Source: Firmicutes bacterium UBA1065 (GTDB lineage: Bacteria > Bacillota > Clostridia > Tissierellales > Sedimentibacteraceae). From it: 11,543 nt of DNA. Below the pieces are notes generated by a model, which had not been told where the DNA came from, made no database searches, and saw only the letters and a program-made list of their open reading frames with translations. Of this stretch, positions 6,480 to 11,543 are shown in pieces. A program made the translations under genes and the position numbers. The first letter of the stretch is position 1, and each line of letters begins with the position of its first letter. Location of the stretch: NCBI GenBank assembly GCA_002316225.1, contig DCDC01000215.1, positions 1 through 11,543 on the forward strand, in the 5' to 3' direction.

Positions 6480-7347
6480 TTGGGGAAGAATAATTACAGC
6501 CATGGTCACCCCCATGGATGCAAACGGAAATATAAATTATAACAAGGCCCTTGAATTGGCAAAGTATTTAGTAAGAGAAGGAAGCACGGCACTTGTTGTA
6601 AATGGAACTACCGGAGAATCTCCAACGGTTACTCAGGATGAAAAACTGAAGCTGCTTTCATTGATTAAAGAATCCCTGGATGTACCTGTAATTGCCGGAG
6701 TCGGAACGAATTCAACCGCAGCTTCCGTTGAAAATGCAATTGCTGCTGAAAAAGTCGGTGTTGACGGTCTCTTGGTGGTTGTTCCTTACTATAACAAACC
6801 TAATCAAGAATCCATCTATGCGCATTTTGCAGAAGTGGCCAAAGCTGTGAAATTACCGATAATGATGTATAATGTGCCGGGCAGAACCGGTGTCAACATG
6901 ACTGCCGAAACTGCCGTTGCTCTTTCTAAAATACCCAATATAGCAGCACTGAAGGAAGCATCGGGAGATTTAAACCAGCTGGCTAAGGTGGTACGGGATG
7001 CGGAAGAAGGATTCCTGGTATATACGGGGGAAGATGCCCAAATACTGCCCACATTGGCAGTAGGCGGATACGGTGTTGTTTCAGTAACTGCACATGTAGT
7101 ATGCAGGGATATTAAAAAGATGATAGATAGCTATTTGGGCGGCAATTATGTTGAAGCAGGCAAAATTCACAGAAAACTCATTAAGATAACAGAAGTGATG
7201 TTTATGACGGCAAATCCGATTCCTGTAAAGGCAGCCCTTAATCTTTTAGGTATGGATGTAGGCCCTACTCGTCTGCCCTTGGCTGCACCTTCCCAAAATG
7301 TAATTGATGCCTTAAAGGATTCCATGTCTGAGTTGGGGCTTCTTTAG
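6469..7347 (+). CDS. dapA: 4-Hydroxy-tetrahydrodipicolinate synthase (DapA) or a recruited DapA-family lyase
   Basis: DapA condenses pyruvate with aspartate semialdehyde, the committed step to diaminopimelate and lysine. The 292-residue (beta/alpha)8 protein keeps the classic residues: GTTGESPT (46-53) with the Thr47-Thr48 pair, PYYNKP with Tyr108, YNVPGRTG (134-141) with Tyr134 and Arg139, and the Schiff-base lysine Lys162 in ALKEASGD. Arg139 corresponds to the arginine that binds the aspartate-semialdehyde carboxylate in true DapA, which favours that function. Against this, the gene is embedded among redox-subunit genes. In hydroxyproline degradation a DapA-family enzyme beside a similar dehydrogenase instead deaminates pyrroline-4-hydroxy-2-carboxylate. 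AAGGAG (6457-6462) precedes two adjacent ATG codons (6469 and 6472); either is possible. Confidence 0.85.
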   Translation: MMNDWGRIITAMVTPMDANGNINYNKALELAKYLVREGSTALVVNGTTGESPTVTQDEKLKLLSLIKESLDVPVIAGVGTNSTAASVENAIAAEKVGVDGLLVVVPYYNKPNQESIYAHFAEVAKAVKLPIMMYNVPGRTGVNMTAETAVALSKIPNIAALKEASGDLNQLAKVVRDAEEGFLVYTGEDAQILPTLAVGGYGVVSVTAHVVCRDIKKMIDSYLGGNYVEAGKIHRKLIKITEVMFMTANPIPVKAALNLLGMDVGPTRLPLAAPSQNVIDALKDSMSELGLL

Positions 7348-7357
7348 GAGGCAAATA

Positions 7358-7684
7358 ATGAACAGGATAATCCATCATCCAATTTTAGGCGAAAAAAAAC
7401 CTTCAAAGGAAGTTGTAATATATGTAGATGATAAGCCTATTATTGCACATGAAGGGGAAATGATTGCCGCTGCCTTGATTGCCAACGGTATATTCATAAA
7501 CCGATATACCTTGCACAAGCATAAACCCAGGGGGATATACTGCGCAATCGGCCGTTGCACGGATTGCATAATGACGGTGGACGGTGTTCCCAACATACGT
7601 ACCTGCATAACCGAAGTCAAGGAAGGTATGAGGATTACCACTCAAAAGGGTGCAGGTGTATGGCAGAAGGAGGATCAGCAATGA
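7358..7684 (+). CDS. HcnA-like [2Fe-2S] ferredoxin subunit
   Basis: This 108-residue protein has a plant-type ferredoxin fold like HcnA and the N-terminal part of sarcosine oxidase alpha subunits. The cluster cysteines are Cys62, Cys67, Cys70 and Cys83 (C-x4-C-x2-C-x12-C) in the context GIYCAIGRCTDC and IRTC. The preceding segment VDDKPIIAHEGEMIAAALIANG is the usual entry strand and helix of this family. It would pass electrons between the flavin subunits of the dehydrogenase. The gene begins 10 nt after dapA with AGGAGG just upstream, and its stop codon overlaps the next start codon as ATGA, a clear sign of a shared operon and coupled translation. Confidence 0.88.
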   Translation: MNRIIHHPILGEKKPSKEVVIYVDDKPIIAHEGEMIAAALIANGIFINRYTLHKHKPRGIYCAIGRCTDCIMTVDGVPNIRTCITEVKEGMRITTQKGAGVWQKEDQQ

Positions 7685-8793
7685 TTCAAACAGAATTGGC
7701 AATAGTCGGTGCAGGTCCTGCCGGGCTTTCTGCAGCCATAGAAGCCCGCAGAGCAGGAGCAGACGTACTATTGATAGATGAAAACGCAAGACCCGGCGGC
7801 CAGCTCTTTAAGCAAATACATAAATTCTTCGGCTCTCGGGCTCATAAGGCGGGGACCCGAGGCATAAATATCGGTACTGAGCTTTTAAGAGAGAGTCAGG
7901 AATTGGGAATCCGCACCTGTCTGAAGGGTGAAGTCTGCGGCATAGAAAACGGGCAAAACCTTTGGGTGGTTATAGACAGAAACCGCAGCGAAATCGTAAA
8001 GGCAAAAAAAATAATACTTGCCACGGGAGCAACAGAGAATGCGGTAGCCTTTCCCGGCTGGGACCTTCCCGGTATTATGGGAGCAGGGGCAGCCCAAACA
8101 ATGATTAATGTCAATCGTGTTTTGCCGGGCCGGAAAGTTCTGATGTTAGGTTCAGGCAATGTAGGAGTAATAGTATCCTACCAGCTTTTGCAAGCAGGAG
8201 CGGATGTGGTTGCTGTTTTGGAAGCAGCTCCCAAACTTGGAGGTTATGGGGTCCATACGGCCAAGGTAGCCCGGGCGGGGGTTCCTTTCTATGTATCCCA
8301 TACGGTAAAGCAAGCCTTTGGAACCGACCATGTGGAAGCTGTAGAAATAGTAAAATTGGACGCTTCATTCAATCAAATACCCGGCACTGAGCACATTATG
8401 GAAGCAGATACGGTGTGCCTGGCAACAGGTTTGACTCCTTTGACGGAACTGGCATGGCTAGCCGGCTGCAAGTTTAAATATTTACCGGCCCTTGGAGGAC
8501 ATTTGCCCATCCATGATGACAGGATGCGTACAACCAAGGAGAATATCTTTGTTGCAGGTGATATAACCGGAATAGAAGAAGCCAGCACCGCCATGGAAGA
8601 AGGAAGGCTGGCAGGCATAAATGCGGCTGCGGATTTAGGATATATAAGTGAAGAAGAAGCAAAAATTCGGTCCAGGGAGATATGGGACAGTCTAAACTGC
8701 CTCAGAAGCGGCTATTTCGGACAAAAACGCCGCGAATCAAAAGACCTGATGCTGCAAACCGGAAATGAGGTGATTCAGTGGAAAATTCATTAA
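7681..8793 (+). CDS. HcnB-like FAD/NAD(P)-binding oxidoreductase subunit
   Basis: This 370-residue flavoprotein of the pyridine-nucleotide-disulfide reductase fold resembles HcnB, OoxA and the alpha subunit of dye-linked proline dehydrogenases. The FAD-binding loop GAGPAG is at 10-15 with acidic Asp33 at the end of the second strand and RPGGQ at 37-41. ATGATE (114-119) is the family's central motif, a second dinucleotide loop GSGNVG lies at 157-162, and VAGDITGIEEASTAMEEG (291-308) closes the FAD site. Unlike many relatives it ends without a C-terminal BFD-type [2Fe-2S] domain, which here is a separate gene at 6183-6479. The ATG at 7681 overlaps the preceding stop as ATGA. In-frame sequence further upstream lies within the HcnA-like gene and is not part of the family. 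Confidence 0.88.
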   Translation: MIQTELAIVGAGPAGLSAAIEARRAGADVLLIDENARPGGQLFKQIHKFFGSRAHKAGTRGINIGTELLRESQELGIRTCLKGEVCGIENGQNLWVVIDRNRSEIVKAKKIILATGATENAVAFPGWDLPGIMGAGAAQTMINVNRVLPGRKVLMLGSGNVGVIVSYQLLQAGADVVAVLEAAPKLGGYGVHTAKVARAGVPFYVSHTVKQAFGTDHVEAVEIVKLDASFNQIPGTEHIMEADTVCLATGLTPLTELAWLAGCKFKYLPALGGHLPIHDDRMRTTKENIFVAGDITGIEEASTAMEEGRLAGINAAADLGYISEEEAKIRSREIWDSLNCLRSGYFGQKRRESKDLMLQTGNEVIQWKIH

Positions 8794-9281
8794 AAATTAC
8801 AGGAGCTCCTTCTTTGGAAGAATTGCACAAGTCACCGGCTTACCCTGACAGGGACAGACTTTACAAGGGACCTATAGCCATAATTGAGTGCATAGAAGAA
8901 ATTCCCTGCAATCCTTGTGAAGCGGCTTGTTCAAACGGAGCAATCACCATAGGCGAGTCAATAACAAATTTACCTAAGATGGACTTCGAAAAATGTGTTG
9001 CTTGCGGCAGGTGCATACCTGCATGTCCCGGTTTGGCAATTTATATAAAGGATTACACATACAGCGATACAAAGGCGCTTTTGTCCTTTCCCTATGAATA
9101 TTATCCCCTACCTGAGGTCAATGATATAGTCGAGGCAGTTGACAGACACGGAAACACTTTATGCCAGGCTAAGGTGATCAAGGTCCGCAATCCCAAATCC
9201 AACGACCATACAGCCGTTGTAACCATCGAATACCCTAAGGAGTATTTCGAAGAAGTCATAAGTATAAAGAGAATAAAATAA
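8778..9281 (+). CDS. 4Fe-4S ferredoxin-type electron-transfer subunit
   Basis: This 167-residue iron-sulfur protein starts at GTG (8778) with GAGG 7 nt upstream, overlapping the end of the HcnB-like gene by 16 nt. The second cluster motif is canonical: Cys73-x2-Cys76-x2-Cys79-x3-Cys83-Pro. The first is irregular: Cys44-x2-Cys47-x3-Cys51 with the expected first cysteine replaced and Cys38 six residues before Cys44 as the likely substitute. About 80 residues follow, including a predicted small beta-rich tail (residues about 115-167). Such subunits accompany multi-subunit dehydrogenases related to archaeal proline dehydrogenase. It probably hands electrons to the cell's ferredoxin or menaquinone pool instead of to oxygen, in keeping with an anaerobe. 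It is the last gene before the terminator. Confidence 0.85.
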   Translation: MENSLKITGAPSLEELHKSPAYPDRDRLYKGPIAIIECIEEIPCNPCEAACSNGAITIGESITNLPKMDFEKCVACGRCIPACPGLAIYIKDYTYSDTKALLSFPYEYYPLPEVNDIVEAVDRHGNTLCQAKVIKVRNPKSNDHTAVVTIEYPKEYFEEVISIKRIK

Positions 9282-9284
9282 AAC

Positions 9285-9321
9285 ATGGGGACCCACCATC
9301 TATAAGGATGGGGGTCCCCAT
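9285..9321. terminator. Strong bidirectional intrinsic terminator
   Basis: ATGGGGACCC (9285-9294) pairs perfectly with GGGTCCCCAT (9312-9321). After a single bulged A (9295), CCATC (9296-9300) pairs with GATGG (9307-9311) around the loop TATAAG. On the plus strand ACAATTTTC follows; on the minus strand the stem is followed by GTTTTATTTTATTC. It lies between convergent genes and should end both the redox operon and the minus-strand membrane-protein gene, more strongly for the latter. Confidence 0.9.
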
Positions 9322-9333
9322 ACAATTTTCATC

Positions 9334-9867
9334 CTATTTTATGTACCCGCCAAGCATTGTTTTTATGTCATTTACCGTTATGTAAGCTTCAGGATTATGC
9401 TCTTTTATCAATTTGATGGCTGCGGGAATTTTCTTTCGTTTCAGCTGAATGAACAAAAGATTCTTAACACTTTCATTTATACCCTTTCCTTCAATTATGG
9501 TAACACCATATCCCTGCTCTCTTAGGGCATCAGCAAGAATCTCCCCGTCACTTTGGTCAACAACCACTTGAATTGAAGCTAATCCAACGGCAATTTTTGA
9601 TTCTATGGTAACACCCAAAAAGTTGCCTAAAGAAAATGCCGCCGCATAAATAAATACTTTAATGGGGTCTTCGGTAATGTTGTTTAAAACAGAGCTTACC
9701 ACAACAAGCCAAATCATTATTTCAACAAAGCCCAGCAATGCTCCTTTAACTCTTTCGCCCTTGTTGATATATACCAACCTGATGGTTGAAATAGAAACCT
9801 CTATAATTTTCGCAAAGAAAATTATAAGATACAGGGCAGGGCCTTGTAAATTCATTAAAAAGTCCAT
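9334..9867 (-). CDS. UPF0316/DUF2179-family membrane protein
   Basis: This 177-residue protein resembles the UPF0316 family (such as Bacillus YebE-like proteins), whose function is not established. The N-terminal part, residues about 8-90, holds about three hydrophobic membrane segments, including LYLIIFFAKIIEVSISTIR near the start and VEIMIWLVVVSSVL in the middle. Residues about 95-177 form a soluble domain of DUF2179 type, with DGEILADALREQGYGVTIIEGKG and a C-terminal EAYITVNDIKTMLGGY. The start is supported by AGAGGTGA just upstream on the minus strand. It has its own predicted promoter at 9895-9923 and ends at the shared terminator, so it is a separate single-gene unit. Confidence 0.85.
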   Translation of the reverse strand: MDFLMNLQGPALYLIIFFAKIIEVSISTIRLVYINKGERVKGALLGFVEIMIWLVVVSSVLNNITEDPIKVFIYAAAFSLGNFLGVTIESKIAVGLASIQVVVDQSDGEILADALREQGYGVTIIEGKGINESVKNLLFIQLKRKKIPAAIKLIKEHNPEAYITVNDIKTMLGGYIK

Positions 9868-9894
9868 ATGTCACCTCTAATTATTAATAAGCTT

Positions 9895-9923
9895 ATTCTA
9901 ATAGCTTTATGATTAATTTGCAA
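9895..9923 (-). promoter_or_regulatory. Promoter of the UPF0316 gene
   Basis: Read on the minus strand, TTGCAA (9923-9918) is followed after 17 bp by TAGAAT (9900-9895), five of six matches to the -10 consensus. The start site would be near 9888, about 20 nt before the start codon at 9867. Confidence 0.5.
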
Positions 9924-9969
9924 GAGGTGCAAAAAAATAAATTTATGTAGGTATTGTCATCCTTCATTT

Positions 9970-10069
9970 TGTCATCCTGAGCGCAGCGAAGGATCCCATG
10001 CCTTTGTCATCCTGAGCGCAGCGAAGGATCCCATTTGTCATGTCATCCTGAGCGCAGCGAAGGATCCCA
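9970..10069 (+). repeat. Three 29-bp intergenic repeats with partial copies
   Basis: Three identical 29-bp units lie at 9970-9998, 10005-10033 and 10041-10069. Each begins TGTCATCCTGAG and ends AGCGAAGGATCCCA; spacers are 6 and 7 bp and differ in sequence. Fragments of the same start occur at 9955-9963 (TGTCATCCT), 10036-10040 (TGTCA) and 10085-10090 (TGTCAT). Each unit can form a 5-bp stem ATCCT/AGGAT around an 11-nt loop. The type is a widespread dispersed intergenic repeat of bacterial chromosomes. Spacers are far too short for CRISPR. Confidence 0.9.
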
Positions 10070-10077
10070 AGTATAAA

Positions 10078-10106
10078 TTGCATCTGTCATTTTTCAATAA
10101 TATAAT
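10078..10106 (+). promoter_or_regulatory. Probable trmB promoter
   Basis: A perfect TATAAT (10101-10106) lies 17 bp after TTGCAT (10078-10083, a weak -35). A second overlapping TATAAT is at 10108-10113. The -35 region begins only 9 bp after the last intergenic repeat. Confidence 0.45.
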
Positions 10107-10146
10107 GTATAATAAACAAAAAATAATATTGTAAAGGAAAGTAAAC

Positions 10147-10791
10147 ATGAGACTGAGATATGTTCCCGGCCAGTACGAATATTTGAAAAAGTGCGAAAAA
10201 GTCATCATGGAGCCGGAGAAATTAGGATATAAATTAAATAAAGCATTCAAAAATGGAGCCCCGATACATGTGGAGCTGGGCTGCGGCAAAGGCAGGTTCC
10301 TAAGAGAAAATGCAGTCAATAACCCTCATATCAATTATTTTGGATTTGAGAAAAGCATAAAGGTTGCATACAGGTGTGCAAAAGCAACCTTTGAAAAAGA
10401 CCCTCCGAATTATTTTATTGTTCTTGCAAGCGGGGATATATTGAAGGAAGTATTTGAAGAAGGCTCAATCGATAGAATCTATCTTAACTTTCCGGACCCG
10501 TGGCCAAAAGCCTCCCACGCCAAAAGACGCCTGACCCATAAAAACTTCCTGGATGTTTATTGGGCTGTTCTGTCTGAGAAAGGTGAAATCCACTTCAAGA
10601 CAGACAACAATGATTTATTTGAATACTCACTTGAGCAGTTTAACACAGACAAGTGGGAATTCGTCATTGTAACGAGAGATTTGCACAAGAGTATATACAC
10701 GGAAGGCAACATTATGACCGAGTATGAAGAAAAGTTCGTAAGCGAAGGCAAAAAAATAAATAAACTGATAGTGAGGAAGAAAAATGCCTAA
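10147..10791 (+). CDS. trmB: tRNA (guanine-N7-)-methyltransferase
   Basis: TrmB transfers a methyl group from S-adenosylmethionine to N7 of guanine 46 in the tRNA variable loop. The 214-residue product has the usual bacterial length. The SAM-binding motif HVELGCGKGRF is near residues 41-51. FPDPWPKASHAKRRL is the family's signature catalytic and tRNA-binding segment. FKTDNNDLFEYS and, near the C terminus, IMTEYEEKFVSEGK complete the conserved set. AAAGGA about 9 nt upstream supports the ATG at 10147. The 3' end overlaps the DUF1294 gene by 8 nt, so the two are probably cotranscribed and translationally coupled. It is a housekeeping gene unrelated to the redox cluster. Confidence 0.95.
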   Translation: MRLRYVPGQYEYLKKCEKVIMEPEKLGYKLNKAFKNGAPIHVELGCGKGRFLRENAVNNPHINYFGFEKSIKVAYRCAKATFEKDPPNYFIVLASGDILKEVFEEGSIDRIYLNFPDPWPKASHAKRRLTHKNFLDVYWAVLSEKGEIHFKTDNNDLFEYSLEQFNTDKWEFVIVTRDLHKSIYTEGNIMTEYEEKFVSEGKKINKLIVRKKNA

Positions 10792-11062
10792 TATAAAATA
10801 TATTATTGTCTACCTAATAATTATAAATCTATTTTCTTTTATCTTATTTTTTGTGGACAAGCAAAAATCAAAAAAGGGCAAATGGAGGATTAAGGAGAGC
10901 ACCCTCCATGCAGCAGGCTTCATGGGTGGAATAATAGGGAGCATTGCAGCCATGCTATTATTCCACCACAAGACAAAAAAACCGAATTTTATTGCAATTA
11001 CAATTATTGCACTACTTTTCAACGCTTTTCTGGTATATGAATTCATAACAAATCTAAAATAA
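10784..11062 (+). CDS. DUF1294-family small membrane protein
   Basis: This 92-residue protein has hydrophobic segments at about residues 5-24, 43-60 and 70-88. Between the first two it carries the DUF1294 signature: VDKQKSKKGKWRIKESTLH, then GFMGGIIGSIAAMLLFHHKTKKPNF. The family is widespread and of unknown function. GAGGAAG upstream, inside the end of trmB, supports the start at 10784. A small hairpin with a T-run follows the stop codon. Confidence 0.88.
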   Translation: MPNIKYIIVYLIIINLFSFILFFVDKQKSKKGKWRIKESTLHAAGFMGGIIGSIAAMLLFHHKTKKPNFIAITIIALLFNAFLVYEFITNLK

Positions 11063-11066
11063 AATA

Positions 11067-11089
11067 ACTGGGCAAACTCAGTCATTTTT
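11067..11089 (+). terminator. Probable intrinsic terminator after the trmB operon
   Basis: ACTGGG (11067-11072) pairs with CTCAGT (11077-11082), with one G-T wobble, around the loop CAAA. TTTTT follows at 11085-11089. The stem is short, so termination may be partial, but the position directly after the DUF1294 stop codon fits. Confidence 0.55.
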
Positions 11090-11301
11090 CATATCTTAAT
11101 TAAATTTCAAAGCCGTTATTGCTTCATTGCTTATCTCTTATATGCAACATTATGCTAATATACTATTTTGATTAAATACGGAGGAATACTTAATAATAAA
11201 CATTATTTTGTAAATTTTATAGTACCGTTTATGGCAATATATGGTATAATGTATTAGGATATCGATTTCACAGCCAAAACTATTATTAATGAGGGTAAAT
11301 C
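11090..11301 (+). other. Intergenic region with a promoter and an orphan ribosome binding site
   Basis: An AT-rich stretch without a recognisable gene. GGAGG at 11180-11184 looks like a ribosome binding site but no start codon follows at a suitable distance. TATAAT at 11245-11250 is preceded by TG (11242-11243), forming an extended -10 promoter that needs little -35 sequence. It would drive the gene at 11302 with a leader of about 45 nt. Confidence 0.45.
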
Positions 11302-11543
11302 ATGGAGTATAGGAATGCAACTTTAAGGGATATTAATCAAATCTCGCAGCTTCAAAAAAAATACCATATATCTACAATAAGCGAGGAAGATAAAGCGGAC
11401 GGCTTCGTGACAACTTTGTTTACAGATGAACAATTCAGGGAATTGATAGAGAAAGAAAACGGGTTAGCCATAGCTTGTGACAATGACAAGGTCATAGCAT
11501 ATGCAATGGCAGCTTCGTGGCAGTATTGGTCGGCTTGGCCCCT
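11302..11543 (+). CDS. Probable GNAT-family N-acetyltransferase, N-terminal part
   Basis: The reading frame is open from ATG 11302 to the window edge, giving about 80 residues. It begins MEYRNATLRDINQISQLQKKY, the typical first strand and helix of GNAT acetyltransferases. It continues with LIEKENGLAIACDNDKVIAYAMAAS, which fits the paired strands that precede the acetyl-CoA-binding motif. That motif itself lies beyond the window. GAGGG (11291-11295) 6 nt upstream and an extended -10 promoter at 11242-11250 support the start. The substrate is unknown. The assignment rests on the N-terminal pattern only. Confidence 0.6.
   Translation, partial: MEYRNATLRDINQISQLQKKYHISTISEEDKADGFVTTLFTDEQFRELIEKENGLAIACDNDKVIAYAMAASWQYWSAWP

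Noticed and set aside
7555..7680. Upstream start for the HcnB-like gene
   Set aside because: It would lie wholly inside the HcnA-like gene in another frame; the ATGA overlap at 7681 and the FAD motif right after it fix the true start.
9970..10069. CRISPR-like spacing of identical 29-bp repeats
   Set aside because: Spacers are only 6-7 bp, there are three units, and no cas genes or leader are nearby; the unit is a common dispersed intergenic repeat.
10038..10319. Minus-strand open frame of 93 residues
   Set aside because: It runs antisense through trmB and ends inside the repeats, whose translation gives its C terminus; no ribosome binding site or family pattern.

Overview
The window looks like chromosomal DNA of an anaerobic, low-GC Firmicute, most likely a Clostridia-type amino-acid fermenter. 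The reasons are AT-rich spacers, strong AGGAGG-type ribosome binding sites, sigma-A promoters of the TTGACA-N17-TATAAT kind, a meso-diaminopimelate dehydrogenase, a DapG-like aspartokinase and many iron-sulfur redox proteins. The species cannot be named from the sequence.

Layout. (1) 1-1170: ddh (meso-diaminopimelate dehydrogenase) with its own near-consensus promoter. (2) 1198-5298: a second strong promoter with a hairpin at the mRNA start and a leader of about 220 nt, then a short aspartokinase, a DadA/HcnC-like FAD amine dehydrogenase and a sodium:solute symporter. (3) 5324-9321: a promoter overlaid by a perfect 16-bp inverted repeat, then an FCD-type regulator with a non-GntR DNA-binding domain, a BFD-like [2Fe-2S] protein, dapA, an HcnA-like [2Fe-2S] protein, an HcnB-like FAD/NAD(P) oxidoreductase and a 4Fe-4S ferredoxin. 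These genes are tightly packed or overlapping and end at a strong bidirectional terminator. (4) 9334-9867, minus strand: a UPF0316/DUF2179 membrane protein. (5) 9955-10090: three intergenic copies of a 29-bp repeat. (6) 10147-11062: trmB overlapping a DUF1294 membrane-protein gene. (7) 11302 to the end: the start of a probable GNAT acetyltransferase.

How the genes may work together. The FAD subunit, the HcnB-like flavoprotein, the two [2Fe-2S] proteins and the ferredoxin form the subunit set of a multi-component dye-linked dehydrogenase. Known relatives are octopine/nopaline oxidase, HcnABC, D-hydroxyproline dehydrogenase and archaeal proline dehydrogenase. With a Na+ symporter and a ligand-sensing FCD regulator this reads as uptake and oxidation of an amino, imino or opine-like compound. 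The unusual point is that aspartokinase, DapA and Ddh, enzymes of the diaminopimelate/lysine route, sit beside and inside this set, with dapA between the genes for redox subunits. Either the DapA homologue has been recruited into the catabolic pathway, as in hydroxyproline degradation, or the dehydrogenase acts on a compound linked to lysine, diaminopimelate or dipicolinate. The substrate cannot be read from the sequence.
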